Position numbers and translations under genes: made by a program
The notes under the pieces: model-generated
What the model saw: the letters and a program-made list of their open reading frames with translations, nothing else
What the model was told of the DNA's origin: nothing
The model's database searches: none
NCBI GenBank assembly: GCA_907163375.1
Contig: CAJQUW010003173.1
Location: forward strand, 1-64,000
Source: Prostheceraeus crozeri
Lineage: Eukaryota; Platyhelminthes; Polycladida; Euryleptidae
Length of the DNA stretch: 64,000 bases
Direction of reading: 5' to 3'
Shown here: in pieces, positions 37,303 through 47,580 of the stretch
Position numbering within the stretch: the stretch's first letter is position 1
Layout: every line of letters starts with the position of its first letter

Positions 37303-38699
37303 TTAATAATCAAACTCCTCCTCTACATTGCCACCATCTTCATCTTCATCTTCATCATCATCATCATTTGCTGCACCATTTGGCACATCAGTTGAAAAGT
37401 CATTCTGAGTTTCATAAGGTTGATTGTCGTAATCATCAGCTGGTTGCTCAGATTCTCGTTCTCCTGAATCATTTGACACGTCATGATCCACTACTGGATT
37501 CTCGGATTGATTGGAAATGAATTTACTCTCGGAAGGCTCCCATTCTGAGTTGCCTGTAGGTTGTGGGATACCTCTGGTACCATCATCCTCAGTATATGTT
37601 TCAACTTCTGTATCTAGGGCTATTTCTTCATAATCCTTGATAAGGTTGTCAATTTCTTCCCGTGCCTCATTGAATTCGCCTTCTTCCATGCCTTCTCCAA
37701 CAAACCAATGGACAAAAGATCTTTTAACAAACATATGATCAAATTTACCTGCCAAACAACGCAATACTTGACTAATTGCAGAAGTATTTGTCAGTAAGCA
37801 GACATTGCGAGGAACTGTTGCCAGGCATGAGCCATGTATGCTAGTCGGTGGCATTCGGTTTATACCCAGTTTAAATCCTGTTGGACACCATTCAACGAAT
37901 TTGAGATTTCTAGTCTTTTTCAGATCTTGAATTGCTGAACAAACCTCTTTGGGGGCCACGTCGCCGCGGTATTGTAAACAACATGAGAAGTATTTTCCTT
38001 TTGATGTATCGCACTTTACTAGTTGATTTCGATTATCAAAAACGCTCCTCGTCAAGTCAGCAGGTGTCAGTTGTTCGTGGGATGCACGGTCATCAGATAT
38101 AACTGGAGAATAGCTGGCCATGGGAAAGTGGATCTTTGGGTACGGAATGAGATTTGTTTGCATTTGATTCAGGTCATAATTCAAACTGCTTTCATATCGC
38201 AATGACACAGTAAGTGAGCTATTTACTTGGGCTAATAATCGATTCAAATGCACATAATTTGGGCGACTGACGTTTAATGAATTATGGCATATATCGTACA
38301 TCGCCTCATTATCTTGCATGATGCAGACATCAGAATGCTCAATCGTTGTATGAGCGTTAAGAATCATGTTGTAAGGTTCGACTACTGCAGTTGAAAGATG
38401 AGGTCCTGGAACAATGCCACTCTGAATCTTTGGACGTTTTCCATATTCTATTGTCAATCGCTCCAGCAGGAGTGCCGTAAATCCAGATCCTGCGCCACCA
38501 CCAAATGAATGAGATAGAATAAAACCCTGAAGACATTCACACGAATCAGTTAATTTACGAATTCGATCTAAGCAAAGATCTACGATCGATTTTCCGATAG
38601 TGAAATGACCACGGGCATAATTATTCGCAGCGTCTTCCATTCCATTAACAAGGAGATCAGGATGATACAATGCTCTGTAGCTCCCTCGCCGAATTTCAT
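37303..38699 (-). CDS. Divergent alpha-tubulin, proximal body exon
   Basis: Terminal exon of the same family as 31504-32879, with the identical acceptor (TTCTTCGCAG) and phase. Joined to the exons at 54290-54295 and 54015-54225 it gives a complete 537-residue reading frame (6 + 211 + 1397 bases). Features as in the distal copy: GGGAGSG (T145A), [11 protein letters not shown] with Q at the E254 position (CAA at 38166-38164), nucleotide contacts N101, E183, N206, N228 kept, and the alpha-type S9-S10 loop. The tail after DYEEIALD is 102 residues, strongly acidic with a run of D/E near the end, and finishes EEEFDY, keeping a terminal tyrosine. Conventional alpha-tubulins are about 450 residues with about 13 residues beyond that point. 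Bodies of the two copies differ at scattered positions while tails have diverged much more. Confidence 0.9.
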
Positions 38700-40884
38700 C
38701 TGCGAAGAATATACAGAAAGGTATTTACGAGTGTTTACAAAACGAGTGTTCTCATATGTTTTGAAATTCCGCATACGTAATGGTAGAAATAAATGCATAT
38801 TACTAAATCGTCCACCATCAATATGAGTGAAACTAGGGACGCTGGCACGACTCCTCTCCCGAATTATCAAAGAATCCAAAACTCAATTATCACCTGAAAT
38901 TATTGGAAATCAAATATTTTGTTCTTGATCCTAAGTTTCGACTGTACTAGCCTAAATACAAGGAACGAACTTGTAGTTTTAAATTCGGAATTTCACTTAC
39001 ATGTAGGAGGATATCCAAAGTTCCATCCCCCATAAAGTTGAGAACATGTGCCACATTTGCCACATTTTGATCTCCTATTCTTCTGTTAGTCTTAGCAAGC
39101 AAGTATTTTCTCTTTGATGTATAGGCTGATGATAAAGCTAGAAACATGAAATTTCCAAATGGTTGGACCAGAAATGCATTTTATGGTCAGAACGTGGTAG
39201 GAAAATATTTCGGGCTGGTTCAATCAAAACACCAGTTCGGAAGTCAAGTGTTTCGAGACCACTACTAGCTTCCTAAACATTATATTCGGATCGTCATTTT
39301 ATTACCTCAGGTACATTTCCAGATATCTAAGTGTGAAATTCTAATAAGCCTATATATCTCATAGCTCAACATATAAAATCTTTTTATGGAGATATATTTA
39401 GTGCATATGTTAAATTTTCAGCTTTTTCGAAAATCCTTCCTGTTACACGCATTTTTGAAGAATCACGTTCTTAGAGAATACTTCCCTACATCCAATCTTC
39501 CCGACTCTGACTGAGCGAATACAATACAAGCTTTTACTTCTGAATAACATATATGATCATACACCTCAGATTATACAGGTATGTATAATAGATCATGTTA
39601 AAGATAAAAACCCATTTTCAATGCAGTAGATTTTGGTGTTCTGTCTTGAAAAAGGAAGCGGAAGAAAATTGCAGACGCATTCGTAAACGCGCACTTTTCA
39701 CCAACCACCTGTCTGGTTGCATGCATGCACTAAATGGATGGCCTCAATGATTAACTCAATTAAGATGAACTCTTAAAAAATAAATATCATCCAGCGAAAT
39801 ACATCTATCCCTCTGACTGGAGCATTTGAGTGAGAAATTCACATGAAACACACGCATAAGATTCAAATTTAAATCTAACGCAAATTTTGAAATGAAAATA
39901 TGTGAACACCAACAAATGATTAATTTTCAGTAAGATTCTCAGACTCTGTCCTTTCCAAAGGAAGAAAGGAATGATATTCGCGCATTCGGTGCAGCTGTAG
40001 TATTGATAGATGTATAATATGAAAATTCAGGAGCAAAATAAATTGTTTTTCGGAATAATTTATCTTTTTAATTCATCATAATTCCATTTGTCTTAATTAT
40101 TTACACAAATGGCAAATTTACCAAGAACTATCGCACATTTTGGCCTAGCAAGTATAGTATCGAAAATATTTTAGGCCCGGACATAGAGCTAGTGACACTT
40201 TCTTCCTAAATTCGCACACGTGCTTCTTATTATTTTGAATTTGTAGATTGTCGCTCAACATCAAGAAAACGACAATTCTAAAGATATAGTTCCAGATGCT
40301 TTGCGAGCAACGGGGCGTCAAAGATCGCAAAATTCCATCTGTTTATGCAGATCCATGCACATCCGAGCTTGGTACACTTAATAACGTCATGGTCATTCTT
40401 GCTAATCGCTTTACATGTAGTTTCTAGCATGCCATTTCATCTCGTCAGATCAGCGAATTATGATCTGTTGTAAATCGGTTCATTATCTATTCACAAAAGT
40501 CCTATCTTTCAGCATTTGCATGTACTTCAGCTTTGTTAATATTCAGCATTATACCAGATGTCCTAAAAGGTGCCGGAAACTAAAAGCTAAATTATAACTT
40601 GGTCATTTTCCATTCGATTCATGTAACCTTTTGCCTAAAAATTTGAAATACCCACAAATTTTTATCTGGCAAATGTGAAGCCTGCATAATGAATAAGCAC
40701 TCTTAGAGTAAAGCGAGCATAAGTTCGAATCCTGTGTGTTTCCAATGGTGAAATTCAAGTTATTGGACATATTGATGTAGGGTCATCCAGGAGGAGTGCC
40801 TATATATCTGAAGAAGTCTGCATTACAAGAAGTATGATTTGATGATTTGCTTGATTTTAAAGGACTCGTGAATATAAATGTGTA

Positions 40885-42254
40885 CAGGGTGGCCCAGATA
40901 TAGCTTACTATCTTCAAATCCACTTAACTCGAGTTGTGGTTTGCCTGTTGCATTAAATGAGATGTCATTTTAAAGTGAAAGATGTTCCATTTTATTTACT
41001 GTGACTTGTTTGATGTGATAGTGCATAATTTTGCTATAACTTCTCATCAAAGAAAAGCTAAAGAAGCAAAACATTGGAAAGAAAAATTCAATTTATTTAG
41101 CAATAATGTGATCATTCAAAATGATTTATTTTGACAATGATTCGATATGACATCCGGCATTGTCACAGCAACGACTTGTCTGTTGCGAAACGTCAATACA
41201 GCTAACTTTCTTATGTCATAACTCATCAGTAGTCTCCTAACAGAAGATCGAATCTCTTTTTTAAGATCCTCGATTGGCTGAAATCGACTGCCGGCGTAGA
41301 CTCGCCACTTCAAATCTCCCCAAAACCAATAATCCATGGGAGTAGGTTCAGATGACCTAGATGGCCAGGGAATAGTTGTGTGTGCATCTAAAACCTGTTG
41401 AGAAGAAGCTGAAGCATTTCTGTAATAGCTAATAGCATGGCGTAAAAGCACAATCACAAACCCTGGCTTCCGCAAATTGTTTGCATTCTTAATGATCCTC
41501 CGCTGTCTAGTGATGCTGGTGCCTTTTTTAGGGTGCAAGTTAATTGCTTGATGGACAATCCTTTGCACAGTTGACCTTGAAATACCGAGCTCACAAGATG
41601 CTCTTCTTGTTGATGTTGTGGGGTGGCTGGCAAAGTTCTCCGTTGCTAACTTTGCCTTTTCTGGTTTCGATGCCTGTCGTTCTGACTTCGGTAGATCTTG
41701 AAGCGTTTCCTGTAGGAGGCCCTTTGATGAATGGACTTCATCGAATCAGTAGTTGGAGCGATAGAGTTACGGCCAAATTTTGTCGGCAATATCTGTTCAC
41801 GATTATTGAAGAACCAAAGAACTCATACCAGACTGCGATTAGGAAACTCTCTTACGGTGTGAATCTTTCACTCATCATTGAACAGGAATGTCAATGACCC
41901 CTCACTTTCAATCTTGCCATGAGTTTAATATCTCGATTGATCGATAACTCATTGAAATTTGAATATGTATTAAAACCAGTTAATGGACAATACAGCGTAG
42001 ATTTCTAAGGGGATCAGTGTTACTCGCCTCGTTCTTTCAAACCTGACTGGTATTAAAAATACTTGATTTTTATAAAATTGGCAAAATGCTTTGGAGAATA
42101 CAGAGAAAAAGAATTTAGGAAAAATCAAAATGCACTTTTGGAGAACAAATGGGGTGTCTTCACCTTTAAAATGACACATGTTTCATTATAGTATGTTTCC
42201 TCTACTTGAAGCTACACGCTTTTAAAACTAGCAAGCTACATGTGGGCCACCCTG
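40885..42254 (-). mobile_element. Mariner-type transposon nested in the previous element
   Basis: 1370 bp with ends CAGGGTGGCCCA at 40885 and TGGGCCACCCTG ending 42254, flanked by TA on both sides (40883-40884 and 42255-42256). The inverted repeats extend to about 24 bases ('atatagctt' / 'atgtagctt'). A transposase remnant is on the minus strand. Confidence 0.85.
41116..41690 (-). pseudogene. Mariner-type transposase remnant
   Basis: The 5' part (about 41660-41525, partly in another frame) reads ASCELGISRSTVQRIVHQA and LHPKK, a helix-turn-helix linker typical of the 'RSPDLTPLDFFLWG' group of mariner-like transposases. The 3' part carries IPWPSRSSEPTPMDYWFWG and LKWRVYA followed by a degenerate C terminus, with the last catalytic D still in PMD. 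Most of the catalytic middle is missing from the reading frame, so the gene is dead by internal deletion. Confidence 0.72.
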
Positions 42255-44001
42255 TACATGCAACAATGAGAAAAAGTTAATCAATTGAGAACCAATCGGG
42301 AATGGTGAGATAATGCGCTGCCAAGAATGACTATTAAGGCTAAAATTTTGAGCGCTAAAGATTGATTGGTAAGTTCACTTCAACTGAGCAGGTCTACTGA
42401 GAGATCTGATTCAGACTACCCTCTTTGACATGGATTTTACCAAAATTCACCAAAATGTTCTTTGAATCGGTATAAAAGAATAATCTTGCATATACAGTAT
42501 GGATGAATAAAGAGATTTTATACTGCTAACCACTGATACGATAAGTGTACATCATGACTGTTGAATACTATTGTAAGATTCTTGCAATATTTTCTTCTTG
42601 ATTTGGATCACACTTCTCTCCATAAATTATCTACATGATGAGCGCATTTGAATGCGCAGCAATTGATTCTGTTGGATTGTGATACATTTCACAATAATGA
42701 AGTGGACTTTTTATAGCCGGGATTTTATCTTGGTGTACACTATTTTATCATCTATCGACCATGAAAATTTCGCCGGTCTTCATTCCATTGCATGCTATTG
42801 AAGTTGAATGTTTCTTAGTTTCTTAAATACGGTCTCTGTTGTTATGTAGACTCTCAGGAAGGATTCGAACTTACACTCGCCTCTCTCTAAGAGTACTCAA
42901 TATTCAGACTTCACGCTTTCCAGACAAAGACTTAAGGATATTTCACATTTGTATACAAAGGGTCACCTGAATCGGATGGAAAATGACCAAGTTATAATTT
43001 AGCGTTTAGTTTTCGGCACTTTTTTTGGGATACCTAGTAGGCCTATATCCGTAGGAATTTGACTTTTTTTTTGCCTAAGTTAGTGAAACTCGAATGTGCA
43101 AAAGCTGATGATCATATCAACTGTTCAGTCAAGCATCGATTTATGTCAATGCTGCTGGATCTCAAGAAGAATCAATTACTGAAACCGTGTGCATCTTAAA
43201 GAAATTCTTTGAATTTTATTTCTGTAAGCAGAAAAGCATGTTAGTTGAACTGCAAACAATATAACTCGTTATCATGACCCTTTCATATCCCTTGGAAGGA
43301 ATCCATCTATGCGGCCGAGGGGTACTGCCAGAAATATCGTATTTCTAACTGCTGAAGGAGAAATTTACCCTAAAAGTGTAATAATAATATAATAATATTA
43401 AATAATAATCATAATCATAAAAATGACAAATATTGAGACATTAAGTGAATACTTGATTGAGTATTAAGTGCACCAAACTCGAAAATACAAGGATCTACAT
43501 AAACCGATGGAATTTTGCGATGTTTGGCGTCCCGTTACTTGCAAGACGAAAGGAACAACAGCTTGAGAATTGTCGTTTTGATGATGCTGAGTGACAACCT
43601 ACAAATTCAAAATAATAAGAAGTTCATGCGCAAATGCAGAAAGAAAATGTTAGTTGCTATCGTAATACTTCATTTACAATAGAAGAATCCATTAGGTCAC
43701 AACGCGAAAACTGATGGTTTACAGGTAATTTGCTATTGCAGCGCTCACTGATAATTTATCTGCAAGCGATTTGCAGATCGATTTTGAAGGAATGAAAACG
43801 AATGTAACTCCATATGCAACATCAATGTGCAGCAATTGAAAAAATATCATCACCAAAAAAACTTCTGATGAATAATGGACACTTGATCAAAATAGCAGAT
43901 GATTGTATTCAGTGGAATATCTATTATTCCAATATCTTCTGATTTCATTGCTATCTGGCTATGAAATTGAAAAGTTTGTCTTCATTTTTTTGGAATGTAT
44001 A

Positions 44002-45380
44002 CTGCCTGACAGAAAAATCTTAACACTCATTCATTACTAATCAATGGCACCTGTTCAATTTCTAAATCGATCTTACCCCACACGAATTCCTATGTGCCCT
44101 CTCTACCGTAGCCGTATGAAGATATCGTTCATCCTCTTACACAGGATCAACGTTTGGATAAGTTTCAGAATCGCATAATTGCAGAATTTGCTGTCTTTCT
44201 GACATAAGTCTAAGTGCATGATTAAGAACGAAAACTAATTCGGAATGTGTGTGGCTATTGTAATGATTCGCTGTGGACGCAGCGCATGTGTAATGTTGGT
44301 AAATAATTGGATGCACTGCATGCAGGCTAGCTGTTAGGATTTGGTGGGTGCCTTGGTGTGAAGAAGGAGAAGCTGCAGGACAGGAAGAAACAGCAAGACC
44401 AAAAAAATAAATGTCAAAAAGTACAAATGGAGTCACAGACCGAACGATCATGATTTCAGCAAAGAAAATCGGTTTCAGAGCGCTTCTTATCTAGCAATAG
44501 ACTGGAAATTTGCTGTTGGTATCAACTGACACGCTAGAACTGCATATCGTATCGACGAACTGCATTTGACAGAAGTGGGATGGATTAAAGTCTTACAGAC
44601 ATGCTGTACGCATGCCACTCAATAACTTTTTGAATTTTAATGGATTTATGCAATCGCTTTCCCTTATAAGTGAACATACTGCAGGTCTCAAGCACATGCG
44701 AAAAGGATTAGAATGGTTACGAGTAATCACGTTTTGCACTCGATTTTGACGACGGAAGAGTTCGTAGGCCTAACCTCAGACTGCCTCGTAGAAGATATGC
44801 AGCCTGATGTATTTCAGAACATGGTCGATTTAGCGGTGGTATCGCCATGATTTCGGCCGGCATTTCACGATGGACGAGTCAAGGCTGTTATTGTCATCAA
44901 GGTACCTTGGATGGCTAATGTTATCTCACGGACAATGTGACTCATTTGCTATTCCAACAGTAGGCCTATAGATCTCATCATCCAAGTGACAATGTGCAGC
45001 TACACAGAGCACACCAGCCATGTGGTAACACCTCAGCAATTGAGTAACTATCATGGCCTTCGCGCTCTCCTGATCTTTCACCGATTAAGCTTGCGTGGGA
45101 TGAGCTTGGTAAAAGAATGAAAAACTCACATCCACAGTCTCCTGCCAATTTCTAGCCGCTTTCCGAAAGATTGCTTGAAGGGCAATAAGAACGCATTGAG
45201 CAACAGAGATCGGATGAACTCTATAACAATAGAATTGAGCTTGCCTTGTGATGCTAGGGGGCCATGGAAGTCATGGCCAGATATGTATGCAATGAATTTT
45301 AGTTATAGTTTTGATGCTACTTCATTAATGAAAATGATAGTCCATATAATTTGCAATGTTAAGATTTTTCTGCCACACAG
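44002..45380 (+). mobile_element. Decayed Tc1-type transposon
   Basis: Inverted ends of about 26 bases, CTGCCTGACAGAAAAATCTTAACA at 44002 and its imperfect reverse complement ending 45380, both flanked by TA (44000-44001, 45381-45382). Between about 44690 and 45240 the plus strand has Tc1 transposase traces: FHDGRVKAVIVIK, a D-containing DNVQLHRAH, and LSPIKLAWDELGKRM in which the catalytic E of IEH is K. Frames are broken several times. Confidence 0.78.
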
Positions 45381-45604
45381 TACATTTGATTCACGTAACC
45401 ACAGGAGAATTAAACCAAAAGAGAATTAATCCAGATTAATCCAAAAGTTCCCTTACATTTTTTTCGCGAAGATGCTCATGATGTAATACGTTTGTCATTA
45501 GTCATTAGTTTAATTAAAATCGAAGGTTAACATGGCTTAAATAGTGATTATGTAGAAATATTTCTACACCTTCCAATTATTCAAACTATAGGTCTATATG
45601 TATG

Positions 45605-45813
45605 TGAAGCAATCTGTGCATCGGACGCTCTCCATCTGTATTCAAAATAAGAAGGTTGAAATATACTAATATAATAATAATATAATATAATAGTTTTATG
45701 TAATATATTAGTTGAATATTTATAATAATACAATATATGAGTTAATGCAACAATATTTTAACTTTTTTATTTTGAATACAGATGGAGAACGTCTGATACA
45801 CAGATTGCTTTGA
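45605..45813. mobile_element. Hairpin MITE
   Basis: Arms of about 58 bases (45605-45663 and 45756-45813) pair well: 'ctccatctgtattcaaaata' against 'tattttgaatacagatggag', and outwards 'gcaatctgtgcatc' against 'gatacacagattgc'. The loop is a run of TAATA units. No clear target-site duplication. Confidence 0.72.
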
Positions 45814-46674
45814 ATCTAACTCGTCTGGAAGAATATTTGCTATCACATTCATGCAGTCAAAAATGTTCAGATTAACTATCAAAATACATTGCCGATAAAC
45901 TAAGAAATCTAAATAATGAAAATGGCCAAACATTATATATTACATATCAATCACTGTGTACATGCATAATACTAATTACATGAAATTTTACTCATGTGCA
46001 AACTCATCAGGCACCTATAATCGTGTATTTTTCCGCTTTCTATGAAGCTTGCAAGCCGAAAAATGAATTGATTTCTTATTGACCAAGGAAAAATTATGGT
46101 GCGATGCTATGAAATAACACATTCAGATATGTTGCAGACACAGAATTCTGTGGTTGCCGCTTTTCATATTGGGTAAATTATATGGGTAAATCTATATTTT
46201 GGTTTAAGTATTGAGGTCGGAGGCACACCAAATATGCACATGTCATAGACTATTGGAACGAATTTTTCATGCAGATATTGATGAAAGAAGCGCAACCAAA
46301 GACTTTCAATAACTCAATAGTTTTATTATACATTTATTATATATAACCCAATAATATTCTATGGGTGTACCTTATTACTATGGTTTGTGCGGTGTGCCAA
46401 CTCTCATGAGGCTCATGAAACGCTGGAATTCCAGGACTGCGGCCTTTGCGGTGTGCCGTCAGCGTAACTATTATTTTTGATTATTATCAATGCCACACCT
46501 CCCTTTCCTGCGTGCCAACGTCCCAATCGGTAATACTAATTAATTATCAGACATAAAAAGATAATCTCGGGATTCAATTTCATAAAAAACATCAGCGTAA
46601 CGCTCCGCCGTTCAATTGAATTAGTTCATTAGCTAGTTTGCGAAAATCAAGTAACTGGAGTTAGCAGTAGATCT

Positions 46675-47456
46675 GGCAGCGGATTTTAGAAACAATTTGT
46701 TCAGTCCTGATTTTCCACATGACTAGTGAAACATGAAGTAAGAATTTGTTCATTACATCAGTTTTCAAATATTCCTCTCGGATCAGGATGAAATTTTAAA
46801 TTTTAATCAAAAAATCCACTGAGAGATTTGCTGATGCTTTCCTGATCATATTCACGATTTTGTTTACACCAAACAGCCACGGAATTCTATTCTAGGAACA
46901 ATTCCAGAATTTGTTCACCACATTTGGAATCCCTCACAGCCCTACAAGACTCACTACCAGCATAAACATAGAAGAAATCAGCGACATTGTTATATTTTCA
47001 CTTACTCACACTTCCTGACGACAAACAATTGATAATAATTGATATACTGACATTAATAATTAATAAGTACTAACAAAGACAGTCACCTGTATATTTGCCG
47101 CTCTGTCTTCCTCACTCTTCCAAACCAACATTACTGCAGCGTTAATCTTGCCCTTTATATTCCTTACCCATTCTCTATTCAGTCTTGTAGGGCGGTGATG
47201 GAGTCCAAATGTGGTGAACAAATTCTGGAATTTTTCTTAGAATTCCGTGATTGTTTGGTGTGAACAAAATCGTGAGTGTGATCAGGAAAGCATCAGCAAA
47301 TCTCTCATTGGATTTTTTGATTAAAATTAAAAATTTTATCCTGATCCGAGAGGAATATTTGAAAACTGATGTAATGAACAAATTCCTACTTCATGTTTCA
47401 CTAGTCATGTGGAAAATCAGGACTGAACAAATTATTTCTAAAAATCCGCTGCTAAC
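46675..47456. repeat. Long fold-back (palindromic) repeat
   Basis: Arms 46675-46951 and 47181-47456, about 276 bases each, are reverse complements with scattered changes (for example 'ctcggatcaggat' against 'atcctgatccgag', and 'acaccaaacagccacggaattc' against its counterpart). The spacer is about 229 bases without coding content. It resembles a fold-back element or an inverted pair of one dispersed repeat. Confidence 0.82.
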
Positions 47457-47470
47457 TTCTCTGACTTCGA

Positions 47471-47580
47471 AAATCTTGAACTTGAACTGAACGACGTTTA
47501 TAATATGTGCAGTGAACTTGCACTGAACGGCGTTTATATCGTCTGCAATGAATTTGAATTGAACGATATTTGTGTATTCG
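47471..47580 (+). repeat. Short degenerate tandem repeat
   Basis: Three units of about 40-45 bases built on 'gaacttgaactgaacgacgtttata'. Units diverge at several positions. It starts directly after the fold-back. Confidence 0.5.

Larger units (their letters stand above)
40554..43037. mobile_element. Non-autonomous Tc1/mariner-like element with about 190-bp inverted ends
   Basis: Inverted ends of roughly 190 bases, 40554-40745 and 42846-43037, starting C(C/T)AG(A/G)T(G/A)TCC(T/C)AAAA and sharing 'ctaaattataacttggtcat'. TA dinucleotides flank both ends (40552-40553, 43038-43039), as expected for this superfamily. It lacks a transposase of its own; another mariner (40885-42254) is inserted inside. 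Each arm includes a 'aagttcgaatcc' stretch that resembles a tRNA B box. Confidence 0.75.

Noticed and set aside
40700..40745. tRNA-like 'gttcgaatcc' B box
   Set aside because: No cloverleaf can be formed around it and no A box was seen; treated as part of the element's inverted end.
41544..41897. 117-codon plus-strand frame
   Set aside because: Antisense shadow of the mariner transposase remnant.
43378..43420. Regular AT repeats considered as a CRISPR-like array
   Set aside because: It is a simple (TAATAA)-type microsatellite in a eukaryotic genome; no spacers or cas genes.
44137..44451. 104-codon minus-strand frame
   Set aside because: Lies inside the decayed Tc1 element on the strand opposite its transposase; no family features.
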